A DNA stretch of 64,000 nucleotides, taken from NCBI GenBank assembly GCA_033064195.1, contig JARBJD010000105.1, positions 157,771-221,770 on the forward strand. Direction: 5' to 3'. Under the pieces are notes generated by a model that was given only the letters and a program-made list of their open reading frames with translations, did no database searches and was not told the origin of the DNA. Numbering within the stretch: position 1 is the first letter of the stretch; every line of letters begins with the position of its first letter. Source of the stretch: Blattamonas nauphoetae (taxonomy: Eukaryota > Preaxostyla > Oxymonadida). Positions 33,135-42,666 of the stretch are shown here, one piece after another. The position numbers and the translations under genes were made by a program.

Positions 33135-33836
33135 GTCGAAGTTGCACAAAGAAAAAGAATAAGGGAACTAGTCTGTGATTTGTGATGTTGAGAGAATTTC
33201 CTCTTTTGGCATGAAATCGAGTTTATAATTTACGTTAATTGGTTTCTGGACTTATTGAAGTCCGGTCTGAAAGCCCAGAAAGTGAGGGGTTTTCAGCGAA
33301 GGCGGAGATGGATCAGGGGCTCACGATCCTTCTCCGCCTTCGCTCTTTTATCTGAATCCTCTTCCAACTAGTGTTTCTCATCTTTTGCTGCGTCCTTTAC
33401 AAATTTCACGTCATCCTCGAACGGAGTTCTGCTTTGATCTGGACCCATTTTTTTGTTGGTCAGATTTGTCCGTAATTTCGTAATATTTCTCCGTTTCACA
33501 ACATATAATAGGATTTCTCGTTTATTTTGGCTTTGAATCTGTTAAAGCACTTCAACATCGTGTGATTGTGGTGGTGACGTGGATGTATTTTGAGATTTGA
33601 ATAAGTTTTGTGTTGTCTAAAAGAAGACAGAAACAGGTCGAAAGGCATGTCGGTTTTTGTCTGTTTCTATTCATGTTCTGGATGGTTAATGCCCTGCAAG
33701 TTGTTCCATTGGATCGATTTGACAACAATCCATCTTCCATTGGATTCGATTTCGTCGATTCGCAGCTTTTCTTCAAACACATCGTCGACGTCCTCCATTC
33801 CCAACATTCGATGCACTTTTTCCACATCTGTCGATA
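33135..33836. other. Intergenic region containing a GC-rich hairpin
   Basis: About 700 bp between the hydrolase start and the stop of the small minus-strand gene. The overlapping ORFs at 33552-33894 look like shadows on both strands. The one clear element is the imperfect inverted repeat at 33296-33343, listed separately. Nothing else coding was seen. Confidence 0.4.
33296..33343. repeat. 19-bp hairpin with 10-nt loop
   Basis: GCGAAGGCGGAGATGGATC at 33296-33314 pairs with GATCCTTCTCCGCCTTCGC at 33325-33343 with a single mismatch, leaving a 10-nt loop. On the plus strand it is followed by TCTTTTA. It could be an RNA 3'-end or processing structure, or a tiny inverted-repeat remnant. No tRNA or snRNA consensus was found around it. 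Confidence 0.6.
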
Positions 33837-34244
33837 TTATCCGCCTTGTTTGATCCATCCCCGCAGGATATGGTTCATTTCAGACAGAAAATAACAGATT
33901 GACCTTTCTTTTTCGAAGAATGTGAGACAACTCGTGACCTCAAGAATGACGACATCACTGTAATTGGTCTCTGATGGAGAAAGAACAGCAACAAGAAAGG
34001 ACAAGTCGATCGTATTCTTTGCGATCTGAGCAGTCGATGCTGGAATGAAGAGAATCCGAGGTGTGAGACGTAATAAACTTTTTAGAATGTCTGTGAATAT
34101 CGTCTGTGATCGATGCGGTTTGTGTAAAGGTGCATCAAGTGGATGTCAATGATAAGAGTTGATGCTTTGGAGAATTTGTTGTTTGTTGACGCCGCAGCTT
34201 GTTTTTTGGTTGAAAGCAGGAATCAAAGGAATAACTTGAAACAT
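33837..34244 (-). CDS. Small unrecognised protein, about 106 residues
   Basis: Model complement(join(33837..34103,34191..34244)), starting MFQVIPLIPAFNQK and ending HILRGWIKQGG. The frame also runs through the proposed 87-nt intron but meets one in-frame TGA there; the intron has a GT donor and a TCACAG acceptor and restores a continuous frame. The product has hydrophobic strands (LLRLTPRILFIPAS, LSFLVAVL, DVVILEVTSCLTFF) and no recognised domain. The start is only 87 bp from the Myb start on the other strand, so the two probably share a bidirectional promoter. Confidence 0.45.
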
Positions 34245-34331
34245 AGAATGACCTAGACGTGGTGAATCTATCGAATGTGTTTTGTATTTTTGAAGAATGG
34301 TTTAATCAGGCCCATTGTATGTCTTTCACTC
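34245..34331. promoter_or_regulatory. Very short divergent promoter between the small gene and the Myb gene
   Basis: Only 87 bp separate the two proposed start codons, so control elements for both genes must lie here or inside the transcribed parts. No defined motif was recognised. If the Myb start at 34275 were used instead, the gap would be 30 bp. Confidence 0.35.
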
Positions 34332-37300
34332 ATGGACGTCATGTCCAAACCTGACCATCCCGCTCCCTCTCTCCATCCACTACCTCCTTTCAATCCCAAT
34401 TTTATTCCCCCTCTCCCACTCCCTTCATCTCAGCGCTTAGCACCGGCGCCACAAACTCTCCACTTCCCACCTTACCAGTTCCCGTCTGCTCCTCGCCCGG
34501 TCAATGCTTCAGCTGTCGAAGTCAAACCGACGTTTAATCCTTTAGCAGGACAAACTCAAATCCCTCATCTACCATCTCCAACTCCACAGTCAACAAATGA
34601 AACAATTCAAACGGAGCCAAATCCAGTCAGATATTCGCTCACATCTTTTTATAATCCATCGGCACCGACGACACAAGTCGTGCCTTCCCTTCCTCTCTCA
34701 CAAGACAATCCTCCCATCCCTCCTTCTTTCAATTATCAACTCATTTCAGCCGCCTTCTCATCCACCTTCAATTCATCATCAGGGTCGACATATCAGTACC
34801 CGCCAGCATTCACTATGTCAGACACTCCCACAAAGCGTGGAAAGTGGACCCCGGCCGAAGATGCAATGCTCAAACAGATAGTCGCAGAATCAGGCCCTGA
34901 TGGTGTGAAGGATTGGTTGCTTGTTTCAAAGAAAATCCCCAACCGTTCTCATAAACAGTGTCGGGAACGATGGACAAATCATCTTGATCCATTAATAAAG
35001 AAGGAATCATGGACCGAAGATGAGAAATGCCAGCTCGTCCGTTCTTGGTTCCGGTATGGAAATCAATGGTCGAGAATTGCTGTAGACCTCCCTGGAAGGT
35101 CCCAGAACGATATAAAAAATCGGATGTACTCAATTCTTCGTTATTGGAACACACAAGAAGCTCGTCACAAAACCGCGAAATATTTCGACCAAGAAGAGCT
35201 TGCAGCTGCCACTGGCAAAGTAAACAAAAAAGGAGATGGCATAGGCATTAAGGACATTGTTGAACAGATTATTCGAAGTGGACGGAACATACCTGCTGTC
35301 TTCTTCCCAAAAGGTGGAATGAGCCGTCCAGGAAGCCTCAGCGAAGTCGGATTTGGATTGGGACTGACACTTCGTGGTCATACAAGGCAAATTATGGCAG
35401 ATGGGACCGAAACACAGCAATCGGAAATTGACCATGATCCGTCCCGTGAACGAAGGATCCGGGAGAAACGGAAGAAAAGGAAGAAAGACGAGCTCCTGGA
35501 TGAGTATGTGGGTCTGGATGAGATCGACGAGGAACTCGAGTGGATCGCAAAACAAAAAAGAGAATTAGAAAGCGACGAAGAGAGTTCAAAATCCTCAGAA
35601 AGAACACCCGTGAAACTGCCACCAAAGCTCCCCGTCTCGATTGCCAAACCGAAACCTCAACTGAAGGTCGATCCAGTTGTGGAAATAAAGGTCGAAGACG
35701 ATTTGTTGGATGATTCGCTCTTCGATTCGGACACTCCTTCTCAGAGCGACAAGGACACACCGCTTGCTCCCCCAATTCCAACCTCCATCACTCCCCAACC
35801 CACAAAACGAACAAAACGATCCACTCCTCTGCCACGACGGGAACCATCTCAACGCAGAGTGACTTCCACGCCATCAACACCTGCATCGGACAAGCGAAAA
35901 ACCGAACTCGTCAACGAATCTCCGTTCATGTCGGGGAAGAGGTCGATAAGGAAGAGCTCGTGGTTGTTGAATGATTACGTCATCCCACAACAGAAGCCAC
36001 GGAAGAAGCGCAAGAAGCCAAAGAATAAGCAGAAGTTGATTGTTGTCAAGACAGAGCCAATGGATGTGCAAAGTGATGTGTTTTTGGCGGATTTTGGGTT
36101 CTCGGAGTCGAGTCATTCGACTGAAGATGACATCGATCAATCAGAACTGCCAGCGCTACCTGAAGCGACACCAGTTCCAGCGAGAATGACGAGGGGTCAG
36201 AAGAAGAAGATGAAGGAAGATGAACAACATACACCAACCAGAAACAGGCTCGTTTCTCACAATTCTCTTGTCGACACTCCAATCTCCCAACGATCTGAAC
36301 GAATTGAACGAATGGACCAGAACGATCCGGAACGAATCACAACTCCAGTCAATCCCTCACGCATCACACAACCAGCACTCTCCCCCTTCTCTCTGGGCAC
36401 AATGACGCACTCGCCTGGGTTTGGGGTGAGTCCAATGACGCTTGGAGGACACAATCTCACTCAGTCGCCTTTCCCTTCGTATATGATGTCACCCACGACT
36501 TTTGCCAATTTGGGAGTTGCATCGCCTTCGCAATATCCATTTCTGAACACCTCAACTTTCGGGAATTTGGATCAGTCACCAAAAACACATCGGTTGCCTC
36601 CGAATCATCCAAGAACGATGATCTCGAACTCTCCTTCAGCGATCAGACACGCGAGGGAAGGAGAGAAGCTGGAACATGACGTGCTCACCTCCATCAACAC
36701 CCCGCTTCACAACCGAATGATCGACGAGAAGATCGAAGGACCGAGTGGAAATGTCGATTCCCGACTTCACGATGTGAAGAGCAAGATGGCGAAGAGTCTG
36801 TTCTCTGGAGTCCACCTCAATCTCCAGAAATCTTCACCAGCCTTCACACACTCGCCTCCCAACACCCAAAACACCGAAAATGGGTTGGACCAGTTCTCAG
36901 AATCACCAACGATGGCAACGAGCATGATTGTGTCAGAAGCGAAGACAAAGAGAATGTCACAAAGAGAACAGGCGTTGTCCAATCGAAGATCAGAGCTGCA
37001 GAAGCAAGCGAATGACACAGCGAATTCTCTAACTTCAGTTCAGCCCTCCCCATCCAATCATCCCTTCACTTCACCTTTCGACATCCCTTCACTCCAACAG
37101 ACAGGTGTGATTGGAGAACCAGCTACTCCGCTCTCTCACCAACAACCTCAATCACACTTCGGTCCGTTCATGGCGACCCCACAGCCAGTTCAACATCACT
37201 CACACCAAATTCTCGACTCCCAACCATTCCAAACACCAATCACAACTGAGCAACATCCACACAGCGTTCAGCAACCGTCTGTGTTCGTTCTTGACTCGAT

Positions 37301-37529
37301 TCGAGAAAGGGAGGGGGAAGTGAAGGAGGCAGAATCAGAAGACGAACTGAAGGAAGGAATAAGACGAGACAGCAAACAAGTTCGTGCGATTCTGAAGCAG
37401 AGGAGACGGTTGGAGAAGATGGACGAGATTTCAGACAATTCAACACACATGTCGACGTCATTCTCGTCCATCTCTCACTTCTCATCGCCGAGTTCGGGTG
37501 CAAATCCGTTCATTTCTCCCTTTCCTTGA
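34332..37529 (+). CDS. R2R3-type Myb transcription factor
   Basis: 1065 residues from the ATG at 34332 (MDVMSKPDHPAPS); an upstream in-frame ATG at 34275 would add 19 hydrophobic residues and is less likely. After a Pro-rich N-terminus, two Myb repeats occupy about residues 170-280. R2 is KRGKWTPAEDAMLKQIVAES...DWLLVSKKIPNRSHKQCRERW, and R3 is KKESWTEDEKCQLVRSWFRY...QWSRIAVDLPGRSQNDIKNR. Both show the spaced Trp and the CRERW and DIKNR recognition-helix signatures. The rest is charged and Ser/Thr/Pro-rich with many S/T-P sites, suggesting phosphoregulation, and a late coiled segment. Single long exon. Proteins of this type control cell-cycle genes. It converges on a LIN54-like gene. Confidence 0.9.
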   Translation: MDVMSKPDHPAPSLHPLPPFNPNFIPPLPLPSSQRLAPAPQTLHFPPYQFPSAPRPVNASAVEVKPTFNPLAGQTQIPHLPSPTPQSTNETIQTEPNPVRYSLTSFYNPSAPTTQVVPSLPLSQDNPPIPPSFNYQLISAAFSSTFNSSSGSTYQYPPAFTMSDTPTKRGKWTPAEDAMLKQIVAESGPDGVKDWLLVSKKIPNRSHKQCRERWTNHLDPLIKKESWTEDEKCQLVRSWFRYGNQWSRIAVDLPGRSQNDIKNRMYSILRYWNTQEARHKTAKYFDQEELAAATGKVNKKGDGIGIKDIVEQIIRSGRNIPAVFFPKGGMSRPGSLSEVGFGLGLTLRGHTRQIMADGTETQQSEIDHDPSRERRIREKRKKRKKDELLDEYVGLDEIDEELEWIAKQKRELESDEESSKSSERTPVKLPPKLPVSIAKPKPQLKVDPVVEIKVEDDLLDDSLFDSDTPSQSDKDTPLAPPIPTSITPQPTKRTKRSTPLPRREPSQRRVTSTPSTPASDKRKTELVNESPFMSGKRSIRKSSWLLNDYVIPQQKPRKKRKKPKNKQKLIVVKTEPMDVQSDVFLADFGFSESSHSTEDDIDQSELPALPEATPVPARMTRGQKKKMKEDEQHTPTRNRLVSHNSLVDTPISQRSERIERMDQNDPERITTPVNPSRITQPALSPFSLGTMTHSPGFGVSPMTLGGHNLTQSPFPSYMMSPTTFANLGVASPSQYPFLNTSTFGNLDQSPKTHRLPPNHPRTMISNSPSAIRHAREGEKLEHDVLTSINTPLHNRMIDEKIEGPSGNVDSRLHDVKSKMAKSLFSGVHLNLQKSSPAFTHSPPNTQNTENGLDQFSESPTMATSMIVSEAKTKRMSQREQALSNRRSELQKQANDTANSLTSVQPSPSNHPFTSPFDIPSLQQTGVIGEPATPLSHQQPQSHFGPFMATPQPVQHHSHQILDSQPFQTPITTEQHPHSVQQPSVFVLDSIREREGEVKEAESEDELKEGIRRDSKQVRAILKQRRRLEKMDEISDNSTHMSTSFSSISHFSSPSSGANPFISPFP

Positions 37530-38124
37530 TTCTTCATTTTTGGCTTTATGTCTTCATTTTTCACTTCAGGTCTTCGTTTCTCACTTCATGTCTTCCTTTG
37601 AACTGAACCTTTCATCAACCAGATTTCTATCAGCAACACAAAAATAAGGCTTCGAAGCCGTCTCCATGCATTATTTTTCAATTCACAAACACTTTGAGGA
37701 CTTTTTTTTCGAGGGTTCTTGAAAACTGAGAAAAAGTGGGTCTTGATCCTCTTTTTACAACAAGATTGGGAATAATCGGAGGAGTCTACAACAGCTGAGA
37801 TATAGCCAATCTCAAATTTCATTGTGAGATGGCCCAATAAAGAATTGAGAAACAACAAAAAACAAAAGAAAACATCCATCATCAGGAAGCAAAAGACGAC
37901 GAGTAAAAGCAGTAGAAATGAAGACGTCAAATGATAAAGAATGAATCACGATAAAACTCACTCAATCCATCCAATTCAGCCTCCAAATCGATTGTTCCCT
38001 CGTCCTCCATCTTCCTCCGTCACTTCCAAGCTCTCCTCTCCTCCTCCCTTCTCTTCCCTCGCCGTCCACAGAATCCGATCACAGAAACTCGGAACTCGCT
38101 GTTTTTCCGGATTCTATCTGCGCC
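37530..38124. other. Convergent intergenic region between Myb and LIN54-like genes
   Basis: About 595 bp between two stop codons. It holds the 3' UTRs. A short degenerate repeat of TCTTCATTTTTCACTTCA type lies at 37545-37605. The minus-strand ORF at 37586-37930 is Leu/Phe-rich translation of AT-rich DNA and does not look like a gene. Confidence 0.4.
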
Positions 38125-41100
38125 TCATCCAGCTTCTTCATCAGAATCACCTGACTCCCTCTCCGACACGTCCAACGACGACTCATCCTCATGCGACGCC
38201 AAATAGCTGATCGTCTCACTTGGAACGCGTTTCGATAATCCTTTGTCTTGCTTCGATTTGAGCGGATTCATCACAAGCATCTGAATCCCATCGGCAAACC
38301 CATCGCTTTCTTGAATCATCTCTTCCTCCATCGCTGAGATCGAATGTGCGACAGCTGGGGAATCAGTGAGAAGCGAGATTCGTGATTGTTGGCTGTTTCG
38401 TGTTCGAGGAGGTGTGTGGGAGAGATTGGGGGACATCTTGACAGGTGTTGTGGGGATGGCAAGTTGTGGTTGGAATCGACGATGTGTCGCTGGCGAATAA
38501 ACAACATAAGAAGCGGGAATCACTCCTTTGTTTGGAGTGGTTGGAGGAGCGAAGTGTTGGAATGACGACGACGCCACAGAACTTGGCGAGGTCGGTGCAG
38601 TTGAGCGTCTTGTTGACGTTTTCGGTGTTTGGTTTGGAGTGTGTGTAGAGGGAGTTCGATGTGGACTTCGGAGACGCTGTGTGGATGGTGTTGTGGTGGA
38701 TAAATTCGAGCGGTTCAAATTGTGAGATTTTCGGTGTGTTGAGAACACGCTTGATTGAACAGGACGAGAGGGGGTCGACGAGGGAGATGTGAACGGATTT
38801 CCCATCCTCAGCAGATGCACAGGATTGACGAATGGAGACAAGAACACGGTGTTTGAATGAACTTGGAACTCTTTCACCGACGGCGATGTTGGAGGCGATC
38901 CAGTTGAAATCTTTGAGCTTGACGGAGGTGAGAAAAGGGAGTATAGAAGGCTCGTCTGTGTTGGCTGTGTGTTCCGCATTCCTTGTGGAGCGAATGAATG
39001 GAGTGAATTCTGAAGGCCATACGAAACCGGACGAGCGAGCATCGACGGAGTTGTTGTGTCGAAAACGGAATTCAGAAAAGCGATGGGACCCGCCGATGGA
39101 GTGGAAGGCGGAGTGGAGTAAGAGCTCCCAAAGGCGGGAGAGGGTGGTTGGGAGACAGTGAATGGATTCGGCGAGTTGAATGCGTGGATCGGCTCGCCGG
39201 ATGTGAGTGGAGAGATGAAGGCTTCGTTTTGGAGTTTGGCTTGTTCCAATTGGATGTCTTTGGTGAGAAGATCTGAAAAGAATGGGATTGGATCGATTCC
39301 GTTCATTTTCAGCGTCGAAATCAGAAATTGGTATGGTTTTGATTCTTCCGGCAGATTGTCAACCCACAACATGTTGAAGTCCTCGTTCTGATGAGCCAAC
39401 ATCGAACTGTCGATTGGAGGAACAATCGGCGTCACATCTGTAAGGAGGCTTGACTCTGTCTGGACAGGCGGGAGGAGCGGAATGCGAGGTTCGGGAGTGA
39501 TGGGCTCAAAGTTGGGAGAAGTGTGCAACTTGAACGATTCTGTCTTGAATCTCTTCCGCGTGGTTTCCCACTGTCCATTGAGTGTCAGAACAATCGAATT
39601 CATTTTGGAGAGCACTTCAAACACATCGAATGTGGGAAGAGGCAGCTTCGCTGGTTCGAGATCGGGAAATGGGCCAACAGGAAGGGGAACTGGGATGGAA
39701 TCTGTCGTTTTGCTGAAAGTGTGGGAAGTGGTGGAGAGAGTGAGTGATTCTGGGGAGAGAAGTGAAGATTGTGAGTGTGGATCGACGAGAGAAGACGTAT
39801 CAGAAGTTGAGCTGTGTGGGGTGTGTGGGTCTGAGTTCAGTTTTTGTGATTTGACAAGCAGACTGGGCAGACTCAGTGGAAGTGATTCGAATTTTGGAAG
39901 AGGGAATGTTGATGTTAATTGTTGAGTTTGTGTTGAAGCAAATGATGTGTTCAGTGTGTCTTGAGGGAGTGGGGGAAGATGAGAAGGAACAAGAAGTAGT
40001 GATTGGGAGTGTTGTGATGGTGTCGATGGAAATGCTGATTCTTGAGCTCGAAACAGTTCGTTCTCCCACAATTGGCAACTAAAGGGCTGTTTGGGAAGGA
40101 CAGACAAGAAAAGAAGTGTGGGGAATGGGATTTGATCGAAAACGGCGCGAAGGGAGTGTGTTTGTGGTGAAGTCAGAATGTGATCAACTTGCTCCTCAAT
40201 CGACATTGTCAGAAGGTCCAATTCTTCATCTTCATCAATTTTGTATTTATTGTCAAAGAAACGCAGCAGAACACGTCGCAGGAAATAAGCTCTGATGTCG
40301 GTAAAGAAATCAGCGTTTGCTTTTTTCCATTCTTCTTCGATTTGTTGTTCGAGGTTGAAGATCGGGATCGGATCGGCTTGGGGAGGGGGTGATGGAGTTG
40401 ATTCTGGTGATTTTGGAACAAGTTTGGCGCGGAAAGCTAAGATTTGCTCTGTGTTTGGGTGTGTGAACGGAGCGATTTTTGGATGGAGGGCCGGATCAAA
40501 ATAAGTCGAAACCGATGGGAAGAGATCCATTGGTCTTTTTTCAAAATCAATGGTCGTACCGTCCATCCGTCTTCGGTTGGTTGCTCGGATGCTCTTTTTG
40601 AACGCGGCATTCTGGGGGTCGTCCTCATGATCAGAAAACTCCTTCTCAAAATCAGTAATCCACACTCTTGCCCCATCTCGCGGCTCCCTCCTCCTCCTGG
40701 CACGTGTTTGGCTCGTTCTACCTGACATCTGATCTGGTGTGTCAGTTCTTGACGATTTATCTTCGAATCGTTGCGCATTTACTGACGTCATCTGTCCTTG
40801 CCTCTTCCGGAGGGTATTCTGTCGAAGAATGGTTGATTCGAGATGTTCTGGTGTATGGCCTTCTGATATTTCTGTCAAAGTTGGTGTGGTCGTTCGGCTA
40901 GTCCCTTCGTTTTCGGTCTGATCAATGGATCGTGTCGAAATGAGATTCCCAACAAGAGGAAGAGGATTTAATGGGGTTAATTCAATCTCGTTAAGTCGGC
41001 GGAGAACATGAGATTTATAGATCATATCACTCTCGATCGGAGCTGGGAGAGGCTGTGGCTCCGGTTCAACATGTTCGATTTCTGGTTCTTTAACAGGGGC

Positions 41101-42557
41101 TTGAAGCTCCGCAGGGAGAATTAATGGAGCCAGCTTAATATCAGATTGGATTGGTGTTGAGACTTTTGGATCGTCTTGCCTGTTCAGCGCCATTGCAAAT
41201 CGCATCGCTTTCACTGCATCCTTCTTCGCGATATTCTGCACATTCGAGTGATCATGACGAGAATTGACGGAGTTAGCGATTGTTAGAAAGGATTCAAAAT
41301 CATTTGATGTTTCTTCCAAAGGATCCTCATCCTTCGTGTCATCTGTTGGGATTGGATTGTGGGTTGCAACGGATGGAAAATTCCGTTCTTCAGAAAACAA
41401 TAAACCCTCACTCATTTCGCTGCTAAGGAGAGAGATCACGCGTAAAGCATCTTCATATGTTGGATAAGGAATTCTGAACGTTCCTTGTGCCGTTGTTTGA
41501 GACAATAGAGTTGAAAACTCAGAATATGACGGGGAGATAGGATCAGTTCCGGTTGTATTTTCGTCTTTTCGGACCAAATTTCCTCTTTCGATGGTTGAAT
41601 ACCACCATTCTTCCGCAAGTGGGCGTTTGATCTTCTTCCGTTTGTCTTTGGCATCTTTTGTTGAAAACTTTGAATCATCATCGTCAGAAGCCTTTCCTCG
41701 AACGTTCACAAATTTCGTGAACAGATTTCGGACTTCTGTTTCTTCCACATCTCCTTCCAGATCGAACAGATCTGAGTTTGTGATTGGTGTAACATTTCGC
41801 TGCCAAAGTGATGCTAATAGCGACATCGCATGCTTTTGTTTCTGATTTTTGGTAAATCGGTTGAGATATGCGGGAGTTCCAGACGATCGAAGCCCTGATC
41901 CAACTTGGGTTGAACCTGTTGCTGATGGTGAGCCAGTGTCAACTGGGTGAGAATAGGACATATCTATAGAGCAAAGAAATGAAAGTGAGAAATGACATAC
42001 TTGTTAAAGATGAGAGTGAGGGGACGACATTAACGACGGAATGGTGTGGAATGTTTGTCTAAAACAAGATAAATTGATAAATATTCAACAAAACGACAAT
42101 ATACTTTTGGTAAGGACGGGACAGCTGATCTTGAGGTGTTTTTGCAATCCACACATTGACAGCGCTCAGAGCAGGGGATCCCTGCTTGAAAACACTCACA
42201 ATATTTTTTTAAGCATCCACTTTTCTTGCAGTGGCATCCTTTAGTATGAAGTGCGACATGTTGTCCGCCATGCACTGCTTCTGCAACTTTTGGCATGAAC
42301 GCCATTGGATCTTTCTCTCGAATCTGAGATTTGGCTTGTTGAACATAGTCGGCATTGTTAGGTGTATTTAAACAGTTTCGACAATTACATGAAGGCTTGC
42401 AATAGCTTCCATTTTTGAAACACTCGCAGTATCTACGAGAAAACAGGTGAAAGAGATCGACGAAAGATTAAAATAATGATGGACGCTGTGGGAGGAGAGC
42501 ATACAATTTTACACATTTTGAGCTCTTGCAGTTGCATATACAGAGCCGCTGCTCCAT
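38125..42557 (-). CDS. LIN54/tesmin/TSO1-type CXC (CRC) domain protein
   Basis: Model complement(join(38125..41963,42001..42058,42105..42432,42505..42557)), 1425 residues, all phases exact. The N-terminus is immediately a CRC domain. The first CXC motif starts at residue 5 (LCICNCKSSKCVKLYCECF...YCKPSCNCRNCLN). The conserved linker follows (REKDPMAFMPKV), then a second CXC (GCHCKKSGCLKKYCECFQAG, PCSERCQCVDCKN). This tandem arrangement binds the cell-cycle CHR element in LIN54 and similar sites in plant TSO1/TCX. The ~1300 residues after it are Ser/Thr/Pro-rich with many S/T-P sites and short predicted helices; no domain was recognised. In LIN54 the CRC is internal, so its position at the very N-terminus is unusual. 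Confidence 0.85.
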
Positions 42558-42666
42558 AGAACAGAAAATAAGAATGATGAAGGGATCACCCCACAATCTC
42601 AATCACAATCATGTTGAAAATGCCATTGATTCAAAATCGACACATTTTTTCTTTTCCCGAAATCAC

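Noticed and set aside
33296-33343. SECIS element explaining the TGA at about 34146
   Set aside because: The hairpin lacks the AUGA...GA quartet and apical A-rich loop; a simple 87-nt intron explains the stop.
33552-33894. Overlapping ORFs on both strands downstream of the small gene
   Set aside because: They are mirror shadows of each other, lack motifs, and lie beyond a clear stop codon.
37586-37930. 114-residue minus-strand ORF
   Set aside because: Leu/Phe-rich translation of AT-rich 3' UTR; no start context, introns or motif.
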